NCBI GenBank assembly: GCA_032027125.1
Contig: JAVSMQ010000001.1
Location: 2,482,568-2,546,567 of the forward strand
Source: JANJTB01 sp032027125
GTDB lineage: Bacteria > Bacteroidota > Ignavibacteria > Kapaibacteriales > UBA2268
Direction of reading: 5' to 3'
DNA: 64,000 nt
The position numbers were made by a program, and so were the translations under genes. Below, piece after piece: positions 1 through 6,485 of this stretch (positions are counted from its first letter, which is position 1; the number at the start of each line of letters is the position of its first letter). The notes under the pieces were generated by a model that was not told the DNA's origin, did no database searches, and saw nothing but the letters and a program-made list of their open reading frames with translations.

Positions 1-284
1 TGGGTGTTCATACCGATGACGGAGCAGCATTTACAGATATTTGGGGCGGTAATGTCGTGCTTGCTTATGTTGACAAATCACCGAAAGGTAAAAGAAACGA
101 ATTCAATCCAAGCTGGGGATATACTTTCCAGCGTGAAGGTATGCCCGAAATTGATACCTACTACGAAAACGGCGGCAAAATCAAGGTAATCAGAAATACC
201 GATAATTATGGATTGGTCATTACCGGAAGTGATGCTGCGTTCCTGATAAAAGATGCAGTTCAAACAATTGAAGGAGGAGAGTAA
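1..284 (+). CDS. Phage major capsid protein, C-terminal part (5' partial)
   Basis: The frame is open from base 3 and stops at TAA 282-284, so about 93 C-terminal residues are visible and the start lies outside the window. The segment NVVLAYVDKSP, the aromatic strand PSWGYTFQREG and the closing LIKDAV resemble the end of HK97-fold major capsid proteins of Mu-like and lambda gpE-like phages. The call leans on context: a DUF2190-like decoration protein starts one base after the stop, followed by a DUF1320 and later a DUF935 protein. It would form the prophage head shell. The exact capsid family cannot be decided from this fragment. Confidence 0.55.
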   Translation, partial: GVHTDDGAAFTDIWGGNVVLAYVDKSPKGKRNEFNPSWGYTFQREGMPEIDTYYENGGKIKVIRNTDNYGLVITGSDAAFLIKDAVQTIEGGE

Positions 285-285
285 G

Positions 286-630
286 ATGTCAGCAAATAAC
301 AAAACATTCCAGCCTGTGAGCCATTTCACCATAAAAGCAGGCTCTGATTTACTGCCAAACAGATTTATCGGATTTGACGGCAGTTATCCCGTGGCAGAAG
401 GGAAATCGCTCGGAGTCAGCGATTCGAAATGGCTCGAAGGTGAGCAGGCATCGGTAATTACAATCGGGACAGCGATAGTAGAAATTACAGAAGCCATCAA
501 CGCAGGTGAATTAGTTACTGCCGATACGGACGGAAAAGCTAAGAAAGTAACTGTTACGGCAGCAACAAACGGCAGAGCATTGGATACTACAACCGGTGCG
601 GGATTTATCAGAATTCTGCTGATAGGGTAA
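286..630 (+). CDS. DUF2190-like capsid decoration (cement) protein
   Basis: The protein has 114 residues. The start at 286 is chosen because a strong ribosome site (GGAGGAGAG) lies 6-14 bases upstream, inside the end of the capsid gene. The protein is small and beta-rich with many Gly, Ala, Thr and Val, including ASVITIGTAIVEITEAINAG and a closing GAGFIRILLIG. This matches the small DUF2190-type head-stabilising proteins found beside major capsid genes. Translational coupling to the capsid gene is likely because only one base separates stop and start. No enzymatic motif is present. Confidence 0.6.
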   Translation: MSANNKTFQPVSHFTIKAGSDLLPNRFIGFDGSYPVAEGKSLGVSDSKWLEGEQASVITIGTAIVEITEAINAGELVTADTDGKAKKVTVTAATNGRALDTTTGAGFIRILLIG

Positions 631-643
631 GATGTTTTCAATA

Positions 644-690
644 GTCTGAACCGAGATTTATAGGATTAATAGGATTTTTAGGATTAATTA
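644..690 (+). repeat. Dispersed repeat with GTCTGAACC head (locus 1)
   Basis: GTCTGAACC is followed by short near-repeats of the form TTATAGGATTAATAGGATT. The same head and periodic GATT-rich body recur at 5428-5638 on this strand and inside 29465-29610 on the opposite strand. It is intergenic and non-coding. Confidence 0.6.
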
Positions 691-742
691 ATTCTATTGA
701 AATTCATTTGTGATTATATTAATTCCCCGCAGGCGGAGGAAC

Positions 743-890
743 GGGCTGATACGTTCTAATAAATTCAGCGAATTTCGTAATCTTTAAAAATTAAAACGTT
801 ACTCTTAGGTCGGTCATACTGAGCGATAGCGAAGTATCCAGGCTGTTAATTAATTAAATCCTGGACTCTTCGCTCCGCTTCAGAGTGACA
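743..890. repeat. MITE-like palindromic repeat, copy 1
   Basis: The core at 812-890 is an imperfect inverted repeat: the left arm contains GTCATACTGAGCG...GAAG.ATCCAGG and the right arm CCTGGACTCTTCGCTCCGC ending CAGAGTGAC, around a TTAATTAATTAA centre. An outer motif, GGGCTGATACGTTCTAATAA, starts at 743. Related copies lie near 10495, 24505 and 45089. The 412-bp gap 631-1042 holds this element, the GTCTGAACC repeat, and nothing else recognised. Confidence 0.75.
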
Positions 891-1042
891 TTCCCTTGAG
901 ATTAGCTTTTGCCAGGCAACTGAGGCAGTAAGTGGAGATTTAATTTATTCTTTCGTATTTCCCTCTGAAATCTATATTTTTTGTCAGCAGAAGTGGTATA
1001 GAGATTTATTCTTTTCAACAAATTAACAAAAGGAGCCCCAAA

Positions 1043-1447
1043 ATGCCCTATTCAACTTATGAAGACTTAGTCGCAACAATCGGCGAAGATGAACTTACCA
1101 GACTTACGGGAGGTACAGAGCCCGATTTGGATAAAATCAATAATGCTATAAAAAATGCCGATTGTCTGATTGATGCTTATACTTTCGGGAAATGCAGCAT
1201 TGACGAAGAAAATATCCCGGATTTAATCAGAAAAATTTCAGTTGACCTGGCGCTTGTCACTCTATCCGAAAATTACTACCATTTCAGCGAACTATCCAAC
1301 ACAATGATTCGCAAAAGACGCGATTCAATCAGCCTTCTTCAGGAATTATCAAAAGGGAAAATTACTCCGGTAGAAGAAGGCTGCGGCATAACTATAAAAG
1401 TTATAACAAACAAACTAACATTAAAAGGATATGAAAATGAATATTAA
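1043..1447 (+). CDS. DUF1320 (Mu gp36-like) phage head-tail protein
   Basis: This 134-residue protein opens with MPYSTYEDLVATIGEDEL, the typical beginning of DUF1320 proteins (phage Mu gp36), which act at the head-tail connection. A helical middle contains IDAYTFGKCSI and LALVTLSENYYHF, positions where the family has the conserved Y.....Y and D....L pattern. The C-terminus (residues 115-134) looks extended. The start is supported by AAGGAG 9 bases upstream. It overlaps the next gene by 11 bases, as in a compact late operon. Confidence 0.8.
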   Translation: MPYSTYEDLVATIGEDELTRLTGGTEPDLDKINNAIKNADCLIDAYTFGKCSIDEENIPDLIRKISVDLALVTLSENYYHFSELSNTMIRKRRDSISLLQELSKGKITPVEEGCGITIKVITNKLTLKGYENEY

Positions 1448-1733
1448 TTTTGAAAAAGTAAAAGATTTTCTGCTCAGGAATTCAATTTGGGTGGCTTTGT
1501 CTGTTATCTCGCTATTGTTTCTTGCTCCTGCAAAAGCAGAATTAAGGACATTTTTTCTGGTTGTTGCAATTGAGTGTTTAGCATTAGTGCTGTCGGCAGT
1601 TGCAGTTAAAGTTTATACGGCAGTTGATTTTACAAAACAGGCTGACAGCTCGCTTGGTCAAATATTTACAGGAGTACATATATGCGTAGGTCTTACGGTT
1701 CTCGGCGTGTATATTGCGCAGTTTGCACCCTGA
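1437..1733 (+). CDS. Small membrane protein, holin-like
   Basis: This 98-residue protein has three hydrophobic segments, roughly residues 15-30, 37-58 and 76-95, and little else. Position 1437 is preferred over 1431 because the AAAAGG ribosome site is then 8 rather than 2 bases away. The last 52 bases overlap the start of a secreted endolysin, and this pairing is the main reason to suggest a holin that opens the inner membrane for lysis. No specific holin family is recognised, so the function is inferred from size, topology and neighbour. Confidence 0.5.
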   Translation: MNINFEKVKDFLLRNSIWVALSVISLLFLAPAKAELRTFFLVVAIECLALVLSAVAVKVYTAVDFTKQADSSLGQIFTGVHICVGLTVLGVYIAQFAP

Positions 1734-2290
1734 TATTAATCAGTTTTTCGCAAGCATTTTCAGCGAATAAATATGTTCTGAAATGCAGGAGTGATGTATT
1801 AACCGAATCAGAGAAGATTATGCTCTCGCAGGTAGGAATTCCTGAAATACCTAAAAATCGCGGTATAGCGGAAGTATATCTTGCATCTGTCGGTCTTGAG
1901 GCGGGCAATCCATACTGTGCAGCAGGTCAGTATTACTGCTACTTACAGGCTGTCAGAAAACTGAAATTATCTAATAAGAATATTCCGATTGCAAAAACCG
2001 GTCTCAGCAGGGAAATACTTTCGGATGCTGCATCAAGAGGAAAACTTACTGCTTTTACTGCTCAACGTCACGACTTAATAATTTGGCGTAAAACCGGAAG
2101 TGCCCGGCAGGGACATATCGAAAGAATTGTCAGTACAGGTAAAGCAGGATGGGTTACGACAGTCGGATTTAATGTGAAAATGGCTGATGGCAGGGAAGGT
2201 GTTTCATTCAAAAAACGAAATCTGTATAATTTAATCGGGAAGTTAAGAACCGCAGGAATTGTCGGATTTGTGGAGGTACAAAATGACTAA
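1682..2290 (+). CDS. Putative secreted endolysin (CHAP/NlpC-P60-like)
   Basis: This 202-residue protein has a basic, hydrophobic N-terminus (about residues 8-28, ending SQAFSA) that can serve as a signal peptide or signal-arrest segment. The cysteine region GNPYCAAGQYYCYLQA (about 76-91) and the later HDLIIWRK and GHIERIV fit the Cys...His order of CHAP or NlpC/P60 peptidoglycan amidases/peptidases. The start at 1682 has GGAG 7 bases upstream although it lies inside the preceding gene. The overlap with a holin-like gene supports a lysis role. The subfamily is uncertain, and which Cys is catalytic cannot be told by eye (the first is favoured). Confidence 0.55.
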   Translation: MRRSYGSRRVYCAVCTLILISFSQAFSANKYVLKCRSDVLTESEKIMLSQVGIPEIPKNRGIAEVYLASVGLEAGNPYCAAGQYYCYLQAVRKLKLSNKNIPIAKTGLSREILSDAASRGKLTAFTAQRHDLIIWRKTGSARQGHIERIVSTGKAGWVTTVGFNVKMADGREGVSFKKRNLYNLIGKLRTAGIVGFVEVQND

Positions 2291-2636
2291 CGAAATTTTC
2301 AAAAAACATAATTTACTCTTAAACAGAACATCAGACTGGCTGCCGATGAGCATAGAAAATCTGAATGTCAGAGGTAAATTTCTCGAAGTAAATTCAGTGA
2401 CTATTATTTGGGAAAATGCCGTTTTCAATTCTGAAAGTAAACCGGGAATAAGAATCGAATGTTCCGAAGACGGCAGAAGTACAACATTTATGAAGACAGT
2501 AAATATTGATTCCGAATCAAACACAAATGATGTACTTACGCTGGTTGTAACGCAGCTTTTTAAATATATCAGATTTGTATATTCAGCAGGCAGTGCCGAA
2601 AGCGGCATTGTCAGCATATTTCTAAATTACAGGTGA
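2283..2636 (+). CDS. Hypothetical phage protein
   Basis: This 117-residue protein (MTNEIFKKHNLLLNR...) was not recognised. The start at 2283 is chosen over an in-frame upstream codon because GGAGGT lies 6 bases before it. It overlaps the endolysin gene by 8 bases and is followed 4 bases later by the LamG-type gene, so it belongs to the same operon. The sequence looks soluble and mixed alpha/beta with no signal peptide, membrane segment or Cys pair. A structural or tail-associated role is only a guess from position. Confidence 0.55.
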   Translation: MTNEIFKKHNLLLNRTSDWLPMSIENLNVRGKFLEVNSVTIIWENAVFNSESKPGIRIECSEDGRSTTFMKTVNIDSESNTNDVLTLVVTQLFKYIRFVYSAGSAESGIVSIFLNYR

Positions 2637-2640
2637 TAAA

Positions 2641-3822
2641 ATGCCGATAAAACTACTTCCGGCAATAAACGGAAATCCTGAGTGGGGAGATATATCAGGC
2701 AGTATTGATTTTCAGACTGATTTAAGTGAAATATTGGAAACAAAAAGTCCGGCAAGTCATAATCACGGATTAAACAGTTTAACCGAAAAGAGTTATAACA
2801 GTCTTGATGATTTACCTGCTCTTGATGAATTTTTAAATATCAATGCTGCTGCCCAATTACTCCCCTGTTACAAATTAGACGGAACTGATGATTATCTTGA
2901 AATAAAACATTCTCCTGCAGTTGATTCCGGTGAGAATTTCAGCATTATTATTCGTACATCTGTAATAACTCATTCCGCTTTTGCTGTCATTGCGGCAAAA
3001 GGTGTTAGAAGTACTTTTACGGGTTGGACATTGTTCTGTGATTACGGAACTGTCGGTTTTTCGATTGGTGACGGCACTAAATATCTGACAGCAAGCCACA
3101 GCCGGATTTTAACTGAAGGCAAAATGGAACAAATTGCAGTCTCTTATGACAATTCCGAAAAGAAGCTGCTGCTCGGCATTGACAATGAAATAGAAGAATA
3201 TGATTTTGCAAGTCTCGGGACGCCGGCTGGAAATTCAAGTCCGCTGTTGATTGGTAAGAATCCGGTAAATACTAACTATTCGCAAATAGGAGTTCATTCT
3301 GTCATAATTTTGAGAAAATCACTTTTATTTAATGATATACTCAAGCTTTATAATAATGGTACATTTGCATTATATGACGAATATAAATGTTCTGATGAAA
3401 TTAGTCTTGCACTTCTGCCGCGAGCATTCGGTAAATATTTCTGGTTTGATTCATCGGGTGGCGAGCATCACGCATCGGTAATGGGCGAAATGAACCCTGT
3501 TTACCGCTCGCATTTAGTTATAATTCCATTATTATTAATTACGGATGATTTGAATTTATCCGATGCAGTTCCTGATGGATATTCGATTGAATACGTTTCA
3601 TTTTATAATCACGGAATTGAACCGGTTGGTGTTACATTTAGTTCAGGTTCAGTAGAATTAATCAGTTCCGAATCAGTGGGTGCAGATTCTGAAAGGACAT
3701 TCAGTCTGCAATTCCTGCCCTCAGTATATTTGTCATCTGATGTATCAGTTACATTCGGTACAGGAAGTATTGAATTTGATGTTGTAATTATTTTGAAAAA
3801 TCAATTACCGGTATTAAAATGA
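2641..3822 (+). CDS. LamG/concanavalin A-like phage protein
   Basis: The protein has 393 residues. Residues about 80-235 have the LamG-type jelly-roll pattern: YKLDGTDDYLEIKHS, then FSIIIRT, an alternating strand region with GWTLFCDYGTVGFSIGDG, MEQIAVSYD, and PLLIGKNP followed by IGVHSVIILRKSL. Such domains bind carbohydrates or decorate phage tails and heads. The N-terminal 75 residues contain SPASHNHGLNSL, a His-rich turn common in tail-fibre-like proteins. No signal peptide is seen, consistent with a virion protein. It is the longest gene between the lysis genes and the portal gene, and its last 4 bases overlap the next start (ATGA). Confidence 0.6.
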   Translation: MPIKLLPAINGNPEWGDISGSIDFQTDLSEILETKSPASHNHGLNSLTEKSYNSLDDLPALDEFLNINAAAQLLPCYKLDGTDDYLEIKHSPAVDSGENFSIIIRTSVITHSAFAVIAAKGVRSTFTGWTLFCDYGTVGFSIGDGTKYLTASHSRILTEGKMEQIAVSYDNSEKKLLLGIDNEIEEYDFASLGTPAGNSSPLLIGKNPVNTNYSQIGVHSVIILRKSLLFNDILKLYNNGTFALYDEYKCSDEISLALLPRAFGKYFWFDSSGGEHHASVMGEMNPVYRSHLVIIPLLLITDDLNLSDAVPDGYSIEYVSFYNHGIEPVGVTFSSGSVELISSESVGADSERTFSLQFLPSVYLSSDVSVTFGTGSIEFDVVIILKNQLPVLK

Positions 3823-4265
3823 AAATAGATTATAAAGTATTAATTATAGTTGGATTGATATTAATAATTGCCGCGTTGGTTTGTTCTAATTTTCTGAATG
3901 AGAATGATTCGGGGAATCAAAATGAAGTATTAACTCAACGAACAGATACTCTCTTCATTGAAGTTCCTGTTAAGCCTCTCATCATTGAGAATATGTCAGC
4001 TAAAATAATAGAGCAACAGGGTCAGGAAATCAAAACACAACCCTTTGAGGCTTCTGCAGACACTGTTGTTGATAATGATACAATCAAAATATCGTACAGT
4101 TTTCCTGAAAATAATTTCAATCTGAAAATTTTCCCGGGTGCTGATTCGATAATGATTCAAAGAATATTTACCGAAACTCACAGTTATCTGCCGGAGCAGT
4201 GGTGGGAGAACCCATTATATCTGACAATCGGAATATTAATCGGATTAATAATTGGAGTACTTTAA
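3819..4265 (+). CDS. Hypothetical phage membrane protein with N- and C-terminal anchors
   Basis: This 148-residue protein has a hydrophobic helix at residues 6-24, a long polar middle (residues 25-130) with acidic and Thr-rich stretches, and a second hydrophobic helix at the extreme C-terminus (LTIGILIGLIIGV). The two-anchor layout with a periplasmic-size middle would suit a spanin-like or periplasm-crossing role, but no family is recognised. It is coupled by a 4-base ATGA overlap to the LamG-type gene and followed by the portal gene 19 bases later. Confidence 0.45.
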   Translation: MKIDYKVLIIVGLILIIAALVCSNFLNENDSGNQNEVLTQRTDTLFIEVPVKPLIIENMSAKIIEQQGQEIKTQPFEASADTVVDNDTIKISYSFPENNFNLKIFPGADSIMIQRIFTETHSYLPEQWWENPLYLTIGILIGLIIGVL

Positions 4266-4284
4266 CACAAAATGGAGAATAAAA

Positions 4285-5421
4285 ATGAAATATCTGACTG
4301 ACGAACTTGTTAAATCATCAAATCTTGTGAATTTTGTAAATCATCTGGGGATACTTCCAAATCCCGATAAAATTTTACGGAAATTCGGTAATACTTATCA
4401 AACTCTCCGTGAACTCAGTAATGATTCGCACGTCTGGAGCTGCATTCAGTCACGGAAAAGCGGTACCCTGAATCTTGATCATTTCATTGACCCAAACGGC
4501 AGTGACGACCAAACGACCGATTTTGTCAGGGATTTTATGGATGAAATGGATTTAAACGGAATAATTACCGAAATACTCGATACTCCATTATACGGTTTTC
4601 AGGTTCACGAAATTATATGGAAATTTGACGGTAAAAAGGACGGCAAAATAATTCCCTCAAAAATGATTGCAAAACCTCACGAGTTTTTTGCATTTGATAC
4701 GAAAGGAAATCCGGTATTGAAGCCAACTCTTGGCAGTGAAAAGCAAAAACTGCCTGATTTCAAATTCATAGTTTCAACTTTTGAAGCAAATTCCGTAAAT
4801 CCTTATGGAAATGGCTTGCTATCAAAATGTTACTGGCACGTGACTTTCAAAAATTCGGGCATCAGATTTTGGGTGAACTATATGGAAAAATATGGTATGC
4901 CTCTGCTGATTGGACAATATACACGCGGTTCTACTCAGGCTGAATCGCAGAAACTTGCCGAAGCTTTGGCAGAAATGACAGAAGACACTGTAATAGTTAC
5001 TCCGATGGACATCAATATTGATATAAAGGAAGCAGCGAGAAATTCGTCGGTTGAGCTATACCGCGAGCTTATCAATCACTGCAATGCCGAAATATCAAAA
5101 ACCCTGCTTTCGGAAACACTCACAACTGAACTACATTCGGGTTCGTTTGCTGCTGCCCAGACACATTTCAGAGTACGTAAGGAAGTGATTGCCGCTGATA
5201 CAAAAATTGCCGAACGGGCGCTCAATCAACTAATCGGTTTAGCAGTAAAAATCAATTTCGGTGACGTGCCGCTGCCAAAATTCAAATTCGTTATAAATGA
5301 TTCGGACAATATGAATAAAATTGACCGAGATATGAAATTAGTTCAATCAGGTGTCAAATTCAACAAAGAATACTGGATGAAAACGTACGGTCTATCGGCT
5401 GCAGATTTTGAGTTTGTCTAA
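4285..5421 (+). CDS. DUF935 (Mu gp29-like) phage portal protein
   Basis: This 378-residue protein matches the DUF935/Mu gp29 portal family: an N-terminal region with VWSCIQSRKSG, then LDTPLYGFQVHEIIW, the segment NPYGNGLLSKCYWHVTFKN, and WVNYMEKYGMPLLIGQY near residue 210, followed by MTEDTVIVTP. The portal forms the dodecameric vertex for DNA entry. The start is set at 4285 with a GGAG ribosome site. Usual members are around 500 residues, so this one is short and seems to lack much of the C-terminal extension. It is the last phage gene here; its placement after capsid and lysis genes is odd. Confidence 0.8.
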   Translation: MKYLTDELVKSSNLVNFVNHLGILPNPDKILRKFGNTYQTLRELSNDSHVWSCIQSRKSGTLNLDHFIDPNGSDDQTTDFVRDFMDEMDLNGIITEILDTPLYGFQVHEIIWKFDGKKDGKIIPSKMIAKPHEFFAFDTKGNPVLKPTLGSEKQKLPDFKFIVSTFEANSVNPYGNGLLSKCYWHVTFKNSGIRFWVNYMEKYGMPLLIGQYTRGSTQAESQKLAEALAEMTEDTVIVTPMDINIDIKEAARNSSVELYRELINHCNAEISKTLLSETLTTELHSGSFAAAQTHFRVRKEVIAADTKIAERALNQLIGLAVKINFGDVPLPKFKFVINDSDNMNKIDRDMKLVQSGVKFNKEYWMKTYGLSAADFEFV

Positions 5422-5427
5422 CCTGTT

Positions 5428-5638
5428 TATTTTGTCTAACCTGTTTATTTTGTCTGAATCACTGATTACACGGATTAAAGGATTACACGGATTTATTTTG
5501 TCTGAGCATTTGATTATTCTGATTCTTTTGATTTACCAGATTTATTTTGTCTGAACCTTTGATTTATCTGATTCTTTTGATTTACCAGATTTATTTTGTC
5601 TGAACCTTTGATTTATCTGATTCTTTTGATTAAATTGA
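5428..5638 (+). repeat. 49-bp tandem repeat array, GTCTGAACC family (locus 2)
   Basis: Units start at 5492, 5541 and 5590 (exact 49-bp spacing) and read TTTATTTTGTCTGAACC then GATTTATCTGATTCTTTTG. Two shorter 18-bp near-copies (TTTTGTCTAACCTGTTTA) precede them at 5428-5460. No spacer-like unique sequence separates the units, so this is not a CRISPR array. The gap 5422-5904 contains this array, the inverted repeat below and an orphan sorting-domain remnant. Confidence 0.8.
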
Positions 5639-5698
5639 TTTCAATTCAAAATCAAATTAATCATTCCAATCAGGTTCAATCAAAGGTTCCGACATAAT
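5590..5698. repeat. Imperfect long inverted repeat at end of the 49-bp array
   Basis: The last tandem unit (TTTTGTCTGAACCTTTGATT...) is followed by a diverged reverse-complement copy ending AATCAAAGGTTCCGACATAA at about 5697. The arms are roughly 45-50 bases around a TTTCAATTCAAAATC centre. It could form a long hairpin in DNA or RNA. It lies between a plus-strand portal gene and a minus-strand coding remnant, so it may act as a bidirectional transcription end. Confidence 0.55.
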
Positions 5699-5860
5699 CA
5701 CATCTTCACAAACTTAACTACTTTATCCCCGATTTTGATATAATAAACACGTGATGGCAAATACGAAACGTCTATTCTTTGTGTGGACAGGTCAAGCTCT
5801 GTCCCTACAGACATAACCTCAATTCCCAGAATATCGAATATCTGAATATAAGAATCTTCC
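5698..5860 (-). pseudogene. Orphan T9SS C-terminal sorting-domain remnant
   Basis: Reading the minus strand from 5859 gives about 53 codons ending in TGA at 5698-5700. The translation holds YIQIFDILGIEV, LDLSTQRIDVSYLP and VYYIKIGDKVVKFVKM. It is nearly the same as the last part of the T9SS protein encoded at 6486-8657 (LDLSSQRIDVSGLP, GVYYLKIGDRVEKFVKM). No cargo domain or start codon precedes it; only 44 bases separate it from the end of the toxin-antitoxin gene at 5905. It is a left-over C-terminal sorting signal from a deleted or duplicated gene. Confidence 0.75.
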
Positions 5861-5904
5861 TAAAGCTGGGAAAAAATATTAAAGTAAGATTGTAAAAAGA
5901 AAAA

Positions 5905-6441
5905 TCAAATATATCCATTTATATATTTATGCAAAATACTGGAAACTAATGTTTGATAAGACAAACCTTCAGCAACAGCCCTTCGTTGAATTAACTCTAA
6001 GTCTTTTGAAGATAAAAGAATATTAATTCGTTTATCTTTTTTTAAATAGTTTTTTGCATACACAATGTGTTTTGAGATATCATCATTCTCATCAGATGAT
6101 TTCTGCCAATTTCCATTATTGATTGAATCCATGATATCTTTTTCTTCTGAATCAAGTTCATACTTCATTTTTTCCCCTAAATACTTTTTAGTCGATTTTC
6201 TACTTGGAATTATTGCTTTTAAGAAAATTTCATCTTCTGATTCAACATAGGGTACGTTATATATATAATTATCAATATTTAAAACATAAATTTTTTGTTT
6301 AGCATATTTTTCTTCATTCGGATTAGTAATGATTTCAATTAAATTGCCGCTATTAATTAAAAAAATAACTTCCTCGAAAGAAATATTTCTTTCAGATTTC
6401 AGTTTGATATTCTTTTCATAATTCCAATTATATTTTTTCAT
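5905..6441 (-). CDS. Fused BrnT-like toxin and CopG-like antitoxin
   Basis: One 178-residue frame carries what are normally two genes. Residues 1-88 look like a BrnT-type RNase toxin: NWNYEKNIKLKSERNISFEEV at the start, a central PNEEKYAKQKIYVLN strand pair, and the family's closing IIPSRKSTKKYL. Residues 92-178 look like a CopG-type antitoxin: DSINNGNWQKSS, then LKKDKRINILLSSKDLEL (ribbon strand) and GLSYQTLVSSILHKYING. The join is GEK, and the codon for residue 92 is an ATG (6166-6168) preceded by AGGGGAAAA, a good ribosome site. The antitoxin can therefore be made alone as well as fused. Such a fusion might be self-neutralised. Promoter not visible. Confidence 0.75.
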   Translation of the reverse strand: MKKYNWNYEKNIKLKSERNISFEEVIFLINSGNLIEIITNPNEEKYAKQKIYVLNIDNYIYNVPYVESEDEIFLKAIIPSRKSTKKYLGEKMKYELDSEEKDIMDSINNGNWQKSSDENDDISKHIVYAKNYLKKDKRINILLSSKDLELIQRRAVAEGLSYQTLVSSILHKYINGYI

Positions 6442-6485
6442 TTACAAATATAATATATTGCAGTGCAATTATCAAAAAAATAGTT

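Noticed and set aside
5428..5700. Possible CRISPR array
   Set aside because: The repeats are contiguous 49-bp units with no unique spacers, and no cas genes are in the window.
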